From the NCBI GenBank assembly GCA_005893365.1, contig VBPB01000181.1, positions 1,489 to 10,202 of the forward strand: a DNA stretch of 8,714 nt, written 5' to 3'. Made by a program: the position numbers and the translations under genes. This document shows positions 1 to 5,407 of the stretch, piece by piece. The notes beneath the pieces were generated by a model. That model was not told the origin of the DNA, ran no database searches, and worked only from the letters and a program-made list of their open reading frames with translations. The stretch's first letter is position 1. Each line of letters opens with the position of its first letter. This stretch comes from Candidatus Eiseniibacteriota bacterium (GTDB lineage Bacteria; Eisenbacteria; RBG-16-71-46).

Positions 1-23
1 GTTTTCTCTGGTCCTCGCGTTGA

Positions 24-96
24 GGGGGAACTCATGCAGCACGTTGAACCGATGCGATTCCACCGCTGTTTTCAAGTCTCCGCATCTCAGGCCTAA
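24..96 (+). other. Relic translation start or 20-codon upstream ORF of the Cys-rich family
   Basis: An ATG at 34-36 opens a 20-codon frame (begins MQHVEPMRFHR) that ends at TAA 94-96. The TAA overlaps the AAGGAGG ribosome binding site (95-101) of the next gene. The 18 bases at 24-41 match 97-114, the start region of that gene, at 16 of 18 positions, including the GG-rich ribosome site, the 5-nt spacer and the ATGCAGCA start. Gapless alignment continues as weaker similarity: F9-H-R here lines up with L9-R-R of copies 1 and 3. It is therefore probably the decayed head of another family copy, made by a 73-bp partial duplication. A functional leader peptide coupled to copy 1 is the alternative. 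Confidence 0.45.
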
Positions 97-101
97 GGAG
101 G
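95..101 (+). promoter_or_regulatory. Ribosome binding site of Cys-rich copy 1
   Basis: AAGGAGG lies 5 nt before the ATG at 107. It decides this start over the in-frame codon at 20, which would add 29 residues in front of the signal segment. Confidence 0.8.
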
Positions 102-106
102 AACCC

Positions 107-466
107 ATGCAGCAGGCTCGACACACTCATCTCCGCCGCGCCGTCGTCTACACCGCTCTCGCGGCGCTGCTCGGCGTCGTCGCGATCACGCTGACGCAGT
201 GCACGCAGGTGGGCGACAACCTCACCGGCATCGGGCTCATCTCCAACAAGCCCGTCAGCTGCAAGAAGCAGTGCGACAAGGATTACAATCTGGCGAAGAA
301 GCAGGAAGACGCGCTGCACAAGGCGAACAATCAGGCGTGCGGCAGCGACGCGGCCTGCAAGAGCGCCGAGAAGGCGCGTCACGACGCCGCCATCGCCGCC
401 CTGCAGGCTCAGCGCGATGCCTGCAAGGCCAACTGCCACAAGCAGGGTGCCGGCACCGCCGGTTGA
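107..466 (+). CDS. Small exported Cys-rich lipoprotein-like protein, copy 1 (119 aa)
   Basis: The family was not recognised. The 119-aa product starts with a short basic n-region (R10, R11) and a hydrophobic segment at about residues 12-29, then L29-T-Q-C32. This resembles a lipoprotein signal with a non-standard Gln before the Cys, so lipidation is possible but unproven. The mature part has six more cysteines, C52/C56, C78/C84 and C106/C110, in the symmetric pattern CX3C-X21-CX5C-X21-CX3C. The two 21-residue spacers are Ala/Lys/Gln/Glu/Asp-rich and look helical, which suggests a helical hairpin held by disulfides in the periplasm or on the outer membrane. The start is fixed by AAGGAGG five nt upstream and by equal length with copy 3. 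It heads a tandem family (bodies at 649-915 and 1382-1648). Its role is unknown; structural, metal-binding or redox roles are all open. Confidence 0.8.
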   Translation: MQQARHTHLRRAVVYTALAALLGVVAITLTQCTQVGDNLTGIGLISNKPVSCKKQCDKDYNLAKKQEDALHKANNQACGSDAACKSAEKARHDAAIAALQAQRDACKANCHKQGAGTAG

Positions 467-918
467 TCGTTCGGCCGCACGCAGTCGTTGATTGTCAGCC
501 AGCCCAAGGACGAGCCCGCTTCAACGTCTCACGGATGGAGGAGCGCAGCGCAGAGTAAGCAGGTCTCTCTGCCACCCGACTTCGCCGCGCAGTCGTCTTT
601 GCCGCGCTCGCGACGCTGCTCGGCGTCGTTTCTCTGACCCTCTCGCAGTGCACGCAGGTGGGCGACAACCTCACCGGCGTCGGGCTCATCTCCAACAAGC
701 CCGTCAGCTGCAAGGCCCAGTGCACCAAGGACTACAATGCGGCGGTGAAGCAGGAGAACGCGCTCCACAAGGCGAATCTGCAGGCGTGCGGCAGCGATGC
801 CGCTTGCAAGAGCGCCGAGAACTCGCGTCACAACGCGGCGCTGGCTGCTCTCGCGGCGCAGCGGGATGCCTGCAAGGCCAACTGCCACAAGCAGGGTGCC
901 GGCACCGCCGGTTGATCG
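131..918 (+). repeat. Tandem duplication of Cys-rich gene copies 1 and 2, offset 449 bp
   Basis: Bases 131-469 align without gaps to 580-918 at a constant offset of 449. The stretch 416-469 is identical to 865-918 (54 nt, running through the stop codon), and 195-265 differs from 644-714 at one base. From the lipobox Cys on, the two proteins differ at 12 of 88 residues. Similarity falls off sharply upstream of the signal-peptide coding region, where copy 2 has lost its start. Confidence 0.85.
535..915 (+). pseudogene. Cys-rich family copy 2, start codon lost
   Basis: From about 580 the frame reads LRRAVVFAALATLLG..., then L-S-Q-C and the full CX3C-X21-CX5C-X21-CX3C body, ending at TGA 913-915. 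Relative to copies 1 and 3 the start codon should be at 556-558, but that codon is TAA. No ATG, GTG or TTG occurs in frame between it and GTG 658, which lies after the signal peptide and lipobox Cys. The only upstream in-frame ATG (535) reads seven residues and hits that TAA. A GGAGG at 537-541 matches the copy 3 ribosome site but is too far upstream, and a short AGCGC duplication follows it. The body is still 86% identical to copy 1, so loss looks recent. A cytoplasmic 85-aa product from GTG 658, or initiation at a rare codon (CTG 616 or 634), cannot be excluded. Confidence 0.65.
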
Positions 919-946
919 ATTCGTCAGTCTAGTTAGGATGTGAACT

Positions 947-984
947 GCGAGCGCCCCCTTCGCACGGGGCGCTCGCGGAGTTTT
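947..984 (+). terminator. Hairpin terminator downstream of Cys-rich copy 2
   Basis: Bases 947-957 (GCGAGCGCCCC) pair perfectly over 11 bp with 966-976 (GGGGCGCTCGC) across an 8-nt loop. TTTT follows at 981-984 after GGAG. The stem is strong but the T-run is short and slightly displaced. Its position 31 nt after the copy 2 stop suits transcription of copies 1 and 2 as one unit ending here. Confidence 0.65.
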
Positions 985-1278
985 GGGAGGATGGTTTGCT
1001 GCGGAACCGCTTCGAGACGGCGCTCGGCGGTGAGCCCTCCTTCCGAGTGTCCCCGTGATCGGACGGTGCTGATTGGGGCGCCGGCTCATCGACATCGCGC
1101 GGCCCGAGCGTCTGGCCGCCGGTACGTGGTCCAAGGGACGACGCCCCCCCGCCCCGTCCCCCGGTTCAGAGGGTTCCTGCTCGCCGTCGAGATGCTTCCG
1201 CCGCGACGTGTGTCGGTGGAGCGTGTCCTCGGAGGGTGGAGCCCAACGCCCTCACCAACTTGCTCAACACCCCGGGAT

Positions 1279-1283
1279 GGAGG
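1279..1283 (+). promoter_or_regulatory. Ribosome binding site of Cys-rich copy 3
   Basis: GGAGG lies 5 nt before GTG 1289, the same spacing as in copy 1. This selects GTG 1289 over ATG 1277, which overlaps the site itself. Confidence 0.65.
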
Positions 1284-1288
1284 TCATC

Positions 1289-1648
1289 GTGCACCACGCT
1301 GAATCCAGAGGACTCCGCCGTGCCGCCGTTTACGCCGCGCTCCTGACCGCGCTCGGCATCGCCACGCTCGCGCTCTCGCAGTGCACCCGAGTGAGCGACC
1401 GCCTGACCGGTGTCGCGCTCAACCACGGTGGCCCCGATCACTGCAAGCGCGACTGCAATCAGTTCTCCGCGCGCCAGGCACAGCAGGAGCGCAAGCTGCA
1501 CCGCGAGAACGCCCGCGCCTGCGAGAGCGACCCGGCGTGCGTGGCCGCGGAGAACGCGCGCCATGAGGCGGAAGAGGATCGTCTCGAGCAGGCGAGCAAC
1601 GCCTGCAGGGCCGACTGTCACCGTCAGGGCGGCGGCCACGACGACTAG
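1289..1648 (+). CDS. Small exported Cys-rich lipoprotein-like protein, copy 3 (119 aa)
   Basis: This is a diverged paralog of copy 1, with 38 of 88 identical residues from the lipobox Cys on, and exactly the same length from the GTG start. It has R10-R11, a hydrophobic stretch to L29-S-Q-C32, then C52/C56, C78/C84 and C106/C110. All spacers are unchanged (X19, X3, X21, X5, X21, X3) although most spacer residues are replaced. That pattern points to selection on the cysteine geometry. The Cys106-X3-Cys110-His end is kept in all copies, while the extreme C-terminus (GGGHDD) differs. The spacers are richer in Glu and Arg than in copy 1. ATG 1277 would add four residues but lacks a ribosome site. 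The 373-nt gap and the terminator before it suggest a separate transcript. Function unknown. Confidence 0.8.
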   Translation: MHHAESRGLRRAAVYAALLTALGIATLALSQCTRVSDRLTGVALNHGGPDHCKRDCNQFSARQAQQERKLHRENARACESDPACVAAENARHEAEEDRLEQASNACRADCHRQGGGHDD

Positions 1649-1693
1649 CCGCGCTGGCTAGACGGAATGCCGCGAGGCCCGCGTGGGCCTCGC
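1645..1693 (+). terminator. Two small hairpins after Cys-rich copy 3
   Basis: CTAGCC (1645-1650) pairs with GGCTAG (1656-1661) across the stop codon. Further on, GCGAGGCCC (1672-1680) pairs perfectly with GGGCCTCGC (1685-1693) around a 4-nt loop. No T-run follows, so this is a possible but atypical terminator or RNA 3' stabiliser. Confidence 0.4.
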
Positions 1694-1757
1694 CCCCTCG
1701 CTCCAGGACGCGCCCGCCACGCGGCGCGTCCTGGGCGCGAGGCGCTTCTGCGCTCGC

Positions 1758-1787
1758 CTGACGCACCCCGAGCGGGTGAGGTACATT
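1758..1787 (+). promoter_or_regulatory. Possible promoter for a leaderless atuA-like transcript
   Basis: CTGACG (1758-1763) and TACATT (1782-1787) each match 4 of 6 consensus bases with an 18-nt spacer. The expected start of transcription is at or next to GTG 1794, so the mRNA could be leaderless. This would fit the lack of a well-placed ribosome site; the only candidate, GTGAGG at 1776-1781, is 12 nt away. The matches are weak and could be chance. Confidence 0.3.
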
Positions 1788-1793
1788 CCCGCC

Positions 1794-3590
1794 GTGGCCG
1801 ACCTGATCCGTATCGCCAACGCCGGCGGGTACTGGGGGGACGACCTCGCCCAGTTCCGGCGCCAGGTGGAACGGGGCCCGGTGGACTTCGTGACCCTCGA
1901 CTTCCTCGCCGAGATCACGATGTCCATCATGCAGAAGCAGCGCGCCCGCGATCCCCGCGCAGGCTACGCGCGCGACTTCATCGCCCAGGTCGAAGAGACG
2001 CTGCCGCTGCTGGTCGAGCGGGGCGTGCGCGTCATCTCCAACGCCGGCGGGGTCAACCCGCTCGCCTGCCGGGCCGCCCTGCTGGCGATGGCGCAGACCC
2101 ACGGCCGCCCGCTCGAGGTGGCCGCGGTGGTGGGCGACGACGTCATGGAGCGCCTCGGCGAGCTGAACGCCGCGGGCGTCACCCTGGACCACATGGACGA
2201 CGGCCGCGCGTTCAGCGACGTCCGCGCCCGGGTCTCCTCGGCCAACGCCTACTTCGGCGCCTGGCCGGTGGTGGAGGCCCTCGCGAGCGGGGCGCAGGTG
2301 GTCGTCACCGGCCGCTGCACCGACACCGGGATCACGCTGGCGCCGATGATCCACGCCTTCGGCTGGGCGCCCGACGACTGGGACCGGCTCGCCGCCGGCA
2401 TCGTCGCCGGGCACATCGTCGAGTGCGGGGCGCAGAGCACGGGCGGCAACTTCACCGACTGGACCGCCGTGCGCCGCTTCGCCGACATCGGCTACCCGGT
2501 CCTCGAGGTCTCCCCCGACGGTTCGTTCGTGGTGACCAAGCACGCGGGCACCGGGGGTGCGGTCACGGTGCGCACGGTGAAGGAGCAGCTCGTCTACGAG
2601 ATGGGCGACCCGCGCGGCTACATCACGCCCGACGTGGTGGCGGACTTCGCCTCCATCCGCCTGGAGCAAGCTGGCCGCGATCGCGTGCGGGTCTGGGGGG
2701 TGCGCGGCCGCCCCGCACCGCCGGCGCTCAAGGTCAGCGTCTCCTACTTCGACGGCTGGAAGGCGAGCGGGTCGCTGATCATCTCCGCGCCCGACGCGGC
2801 CGCCAAGGCGCGCGCCTTCGCCGCGCTGTTCTGGGAGCGCCTCGGCCTCGATTTCGCCGAGCGGCGCGCGGAGCTGGTCGGGCACTCGGCCTGCTGGGGC
2901 CCGCTGGCGCCGGAGTCCGATCCGCCCGAGGTGCTGCTCCGGCTCTCGGTCCGCGACGCGGACCGGGACAAGATCGAGCGGTTCTCCAAGCTCGTGCCCG
3001 CGGTCATCCTCTCGGGCCCCCCGGGGGTGGCGGTCACCGGCGGCCGCCCGCAGGCGCAGGAGGTGGTGGCCTACTGGCCGGCGCTGACGCCGCGCGAGCG
3101 CGTGAAGCCGCGCCTCGTCACCCGCGACGGCGAGCGGGCGCTCGAGTGGCCGACGCCGCTCGTCCCCGCGCCGCGGCCCGCCCCCCTGGCGCGCACCGCG
3201 TGGCCGCGGCCGGGCGGAAGTCCCCGGCACGTGCGCGTGCCGCTCGCGGCCCTCGCCCACGGCCGCAGCGGGGACAAGGGCGACACCTGCAACATCGGGA
3301 TCATCGCCCGGGCCCCCGAGCTCTACCCCTGGCTCAAGCGCACGCTCACCGCGGCCCTGGTCAAGCGGCGCTTCAAGGGCATCTTCCTGCTGCACGAGTC
3401 GCTCGGCGGAGGCGGCACCGTGTCGCTCCGGCTCGACGCCCAGGGCAAGACCCTGTCGCACGCTCTGCTCGCCATGGAGGTCACGGTCCCGCGCGGCCTC
3501 GTGGACGCGGCCCGGCGTGCGGATGCGGGCGGTCCCCGGCCGGCCGCGCCCAGGGCCGCTCCCCGGGGCAAGGCGCGCCGCGCCCGCTGA
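1794..3590 (+). CDS. AtuA-like acyclic terpene utilization family protein (DUF1446)
   Basis: The product is about 598 aa, typical for the family. Recognisable blocks in order: NAGGYWGDD (residues 9-17), VISNAGGVNP (80-89), VVGDD (112-116), GRCTDT (173-178), GHIVECGAQSTGGNF (206-220), KHAGTGG (249-255) and YEMGDPRGYITPDV (268-281). After a Pro-rich linker (about 453-475) comes the C-terminal domain with HGRSGDKGDTCNIGIIAR (489-506) and LHESLGGGGTVSLRLD (533-548). Founding members belong to the citronellol/geraniol (acyclic terpene) utilization locus of Pseudomonas; biochemical activity is poorly defined and homologs are often encoded outside such loci. No carboxylase or acyl-CoA genes lie nearby, so a terpene role is not shown here. 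GTG 1794 is chosen because the conserved N-terminal block begins seven residues later; upstream in-frame codons (1683, 1776) are alternatives. The last 28 residues are a basic Ala/Pro/Arg tail. Confidence 0.9.
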   Translation: MADLIRIANAGGYWGDDLAQFRRQVERGPVDFVTLDFLAEITMSIMQKQRARDPRAGYARDFIAQVEETLPLLVERGVRVISNAGGVNPLACRAALLAMAQTHGRPLEVAAVVGDDVMERLGELNAAGVTLDHMDDGRAFSDVRARVSSANAYFGAWPVVEALASGAQVVVTGRCTDTGITLAPMIHAFGWAPDDWDRLAAGIVAGHIVECGAQSTGGNFTDWTAVRRFADIGYPVLEVSPDGSFVVTKHAGTGGAVTVRTVKEQLVYEMGDPRGYITPDVVADFASIRLEQAGRDRVRVWGVRGRPAPPALKVSVSYFDGWKASGSLIISAPDAAAKARAFAALFWERLGLDFAERRAELVGHSACWGPLAPESDPPEVLLRLSVRDADRDKIERFSKLVPAVILSGPPGVAVTGGRPQAQEVVAYWPALTPRERVKPRLVTRDGERALEWPTPLVPAPRPAPLARTAWPRPGGSPRHVRVPLAALAHGRSGDKGDTCNIGIIARAPELYPWLKRTLTAALVKRRFKGIFLLHESLGGGGTVSLRLDAQGKTLSHALLAMEVTVPRGLVDAARRADAGGPRPAAPRAAPRGKARRAR

Positions 3591-3704
3591 CCCCCGGCGC
3601 GGCGGTCGGTCGATGGGATTGACCGCGACGCGCCGAGCGGCGAGACTCTGCGACACACCGCGCCGCCACCTTAGACCGGCGGCCCGGGCCAACCCTCCAC
3701 CTCG

Positions 3705-3710
3705 AAGGAG
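3705..3710 (+). promoter_or_regulatory. Ribosome binding site of the first dinB-like gene
   Basis: AAGGAG ends 10 nt before ATG 3721. It selects this start over in-frame codons from 3517 on, which would overlap the end of the atuA-like gene. Confidence 0.6.
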
Positions 3711-3720
3711 TCCTCGGCCC

Positions 3721-4242
3721 ATGTACGACCGCGCTCAACATCTCGCCACCTGGGATCACTTCCGCCAGGTCCATGGCATGACGCTGCGCGTCCTCGATCT
3801 CGTCCCCGCGGACCAGATCGACAGCCACCCCATCCTGAACATGCGTAGCCCCAAGGAACTGATCGTCCACCTCTACGGCACCATCGTCCGCGACATCACC
3901 GAAGGGGTCGTGAGCGGCGCGATCCGGGCCGAAGACGACGTGGCCACGCTCGCGCGGCTCAAGACCAAGGGCGACCTGCTGCGCTTCGTCACCGAGAGTT
4001 GGACCGCGGCCGACCGGGCGGCGGGGGCGATCACCGACGCCGCGCTCCAGGCGAGCGTCAAGACGCCCTGGGGCTTCGACATGCCCGGCACGGTGTGCAT
4101 GAGCGTCATCCGGGACGAGTACTTCCACCACCGGGGCCAGCTCTACGCGTACGTGCGGCAGATGGGCGGCGCGCCGCCGATGATGTGGGACTTCGAGCAC
4201 AACGCTCCGGAATTCCGGCCCCGGGAGCGCCAGACGGCGTAG
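3721..4242 (+). CDS. DinB-fold family protein (173 aa)
   Basis: The length and the late motif FHHRGQLYAYVRQMGG (residues 135-150) mark a DinB/YfiT-type four-helix bundle. The earlier SPKELIVHLYG segment (43-53) supplies His50, the usual first metal ligand. His137 sits just before RGQ as in the family. Four residues ahead of it, where many members have a second His, this protein has Glu133, so the metal triad would be His-Glu-His if it forms at all. The family includes thiol-dependent S-transferases (bacillithiol and mycothiol type) and many members of unknown role; no substrate can be named. It follows the atuA-like gene by 130 nt, with TTGACC (3619-3624) as an unconvincing -35 candidate and no clear -10. 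It converges on the second dinB-like gene. Confidence 0.85.
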   Translation: MYDRAQHLATWDHFRQVHGMTLRVLDLVPADQIDSHPILNMRSPKELIVHLYGTIVRDITEGVVSGAIRAEDDVATLARLKTKGDLLRFVTESWTAADRAAGAITDAALQASVKTPWGFDMPGTVCMSVIRDEYFHHRGQLYAYVRQMGGAPPMMWDFEHNAPEFRPRERQTA

Positions 4243-4270
4243 GCCGCGAGGCGCCGCAGCGATGGGACGC

Positions 4271-4303
4271 GCGCGGCCCGGGCGGGTCGCCCGGGCCTCG
4301 CGC
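4271..4303. terminator. Strong bidirectional hairpin between convergent dinB-like genes
   Basis: GGCCCGGGC (4275-4283) pairs perfectly with GCCCGGGCC (4289-4297) around a 5-nt loop. GCGC (4271-4274) can extend the stem with 4300-4303 after a two-base bulge. There is no T-run on either strand. Its position, 32 nt after one stop and 36 nt before the other, suits a shared terminator or convergent-transcript barrier. Confidence 0.5.
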
Positions 4304-4333
4304 TCGAGTGGGGCCGGCGTGTCGCCCTGACCA

Positions 4334-4837
4334 CTACATCCAGGGCTCGTCGGCGCTGGGCCCGTAGATCGACGGCACCTTACCCCCCGCCATCCGCGTG
4401 TAGACCGAGAGCTGACCGCGGTGGTGGACCTGGTCCATGAGCGTGGTCCAGAGCAGGTCCATCGTCCGGAGGTCGCCCACCTTGCCCGGCCCGGTCGGGA
4501 CCTGCAGCGTCCGGTTGAGCGTGTCGTCGGTGGCGCTCGTCACCTTGCTGGTCGTCTCACGGGAGGCGTTCTCGAACGCCGCGATCACCTCGCCCAGGTT
4601 GGCCGGCGGCTTCGGCATCGGCTGCGAGAAATCGATCTTCCCCTTGAGCGCCATGTCCACGAGGCCCTGCTCGATCACGAAGGTCCACGCCAGCTCCTTC
4701 GCCGAGCGCGACCGCTCGTGCGGCTTGTAGTCGCCCTTGGCGGCCGGGTAGGCCTTGAGCAGCTTGAGCGTGGTCTGACACTCGTGACCGAAGGTCTGCA
4801 GGAACATGTCCTTCTCGGTCATCGTCTTCTGCGTCAT
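4334..4837 (-). CDS. DinB-fold family protein, second (167 aa)
   Basis: The product is a DinB-fold protein ending with VHHRGQLSVYTRMAGGKVPSIYG (residues 137-159, the signature helix). The segment SAKELAWTFVIEQ (45-57) aligns with the region that carries the first metal His in the neighbour, but here Thr52 takes that place. Asp135 replaces the His four residues before His139. Only one canonical ligand is therefore clear, and metal binding is doubtful or uses other residues (His18, His40). GGAGG (4846-4850, minus strand) lies 8 nt before the ATG and fixes the start; an in-frame ATG 24 codons upstream lacks such a site. It is only distantly similar to the 173-aa neighbour, so the pair is not a recent duplication. 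Substrate unknown. Confidence 0.85.
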   Translation of the reverse strand: MTQKTMTEKDMFLQTFGHECQTTLKLLKAYPAAKGDYKPHERSRSAKELAWTFVIEQGLVDMALKGKIDFSQPMPKPPANLGEVIAAFENASRETTSKVTSATDDTLNRTLQVPTGPGKVGDLRTMDLLWTTLMDQVHHRGQLSVYTRMAGGKVPSIYGPSADEPWM

Positions 4838-4845
4838 GGCGAGAT

Positions 4846-4850
4846 CCTCC
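4846..4850 (-). promoter_or_regulatory. Ribosome binding site of the second dinB-like gene
   Basis: On the minus strand GGAGG precedes ATG 4837 by 8 nt. This makes ATG 4837, and not the longer open frame from 4909, the start. Confidence 0.75.
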
Positions 4851-5104
4851 GAGGAGCGGCGGAGCCGGGTGCTTCGCGCGCGGTGGCGGGATCCATCCCG
4901 TTCGATCATCCTTCATCTCGCGAGCGGCGTGACCGCGGCCCTTGCGCCACTGCGTGACCGCACGGGACGATAGTCCCCGCCTCCGCCGTGCGTCCACCTG
5001 GTTTCGCGTCGACGCGCGCGCGGCGACACCGCGTCATCGAATTGTCCGGTGCGGCCGGCGCCAGCCGGCATGACACCGACCTCACGCGCTCGGGAGGCCA
5101 CCGA

Positions 5105-5305
5105 ATGACCGCGGACCAAGTGAAAGCGTGGCTCCCGGGCGGTGTGTGGCAGGGCTCGCGGCTGTCCCCGGGCGGCGTCTTCGCCTTGATGGGCACCACG
5201 GTCTCGCCCGGCTTCGACCCCGCCGACTTCGAGCTGGCCGCCCGCGCCACCCTCCTCGCCACCCACCCCGAGCACCGCGACCCCATCATCGCCCTGACGC
5301 GCTGA
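5105..5305 (+). CDS. Truncated cupin_5 (DUF985)-like protein, C-terminal part only (66 aa)
   Basis: The 66-residue frame contains LPGGVWQGSRLSPGG, ALMGTTVSPGFDPADFELA and a terminal HPEHRDPIIALTR. These resemble the last strands and C-terminal helix of cupin_5/DUF985 sugar-epimerase-like cupins, which normally run about 140-170 residues. The N-terminal half with the His-rich metal site is missing. GGGAGG (5092-5097) lies 7 nt before the ATG, so it may be translated. In-frame sequence before the ATG (from about 5030, IELSGAAG...) and an STWFRVDA string in another frame (4993-5016) look like decayed N-terminal parts. The likeliest reading is a remnant of a frameshifted gene. A genuine half-cupin is the alternative. 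It lies alone between a divergent dinB-like gene and a convergent hemH. Confidence 0.6.
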   Translation: MTADQVKAWLPGGVWQGSRLSPGGVFALMGTTVSPGFDPADFELAARATLLATHPEHRDPIIALTR

Positions 5306-5355
5306 GACGAATGCCGGTCGGCAGGGCACGAGCCGGGCCGGGGCGGGCAGGCGCG

Positions 5356-5376
5356 GCGGGGAAAGCCCTCCCCCGC
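5356..5376. terminator. Weak hairpin between the cupin remnant and hemH
   Basis: GCGGGG (5356-5361) pairs with CCCCGC (5371-5376) over a 9-nt loop in the 102-nt gap between two convergent genes. There is no T-run. It is the only terminator candidate seen for the heme operon, and the support is thin. Confidence 0.25.
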
Positions 5377-5407
5377 ACGGCGTGGACTACCGGCCGCGTG
5401 TCTCTCG

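Larger units (their letters stand above)
916..1288. other. Intergenic stretch between Cys-rich copies 2 and 3, no gene seen
   Basis: This 373-nt gap holds a terminator-like hairpin near its start (947-984). No other feature is supported. A frame open from 940 to 1302 has Arg/Pro-rich, low-complexity composition and no spaced ribosome site, so it is not called. A promoter for copy 3 is expected here but none is convincing. Confidence 0.6.

Noticed and set aside
407..466. Cys-X3-Cys-His at the end of the Cys-rich proteins as a heme c binding site
   Set aside because: The usual motif is CX2CH, and CX3CH is rare. The other two Cys pairs lack a following His, and the symmetric spacing fits disulfides better. 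It is not excluded, but nothing else supports it.
940..1302. A 120-codon plus-strand frame between Cys-rich copies 2 and 3
   Set aside because: The composition is Arg/Pro-rich without motifs. The only ribosome-like GGGAGG directly abuts the ATG at 991, and the frame overlaps the start of copy 3.
3619..3649. TTGACC as the -35 of a promoter for the first dinB-like gene
   Set aside because: No acceptable -10 hexamer follows at 16-19 nt.
1419..3722. A 767-codon open frame on the minus strand opposite the atuA-like gene
   Set aside because: It is Arg/Gly/Ala-rich with no recognisable motif, and lies opposite a gene whose conserved motifs are clear. High GC leaves antisense frames open by lack of stops.
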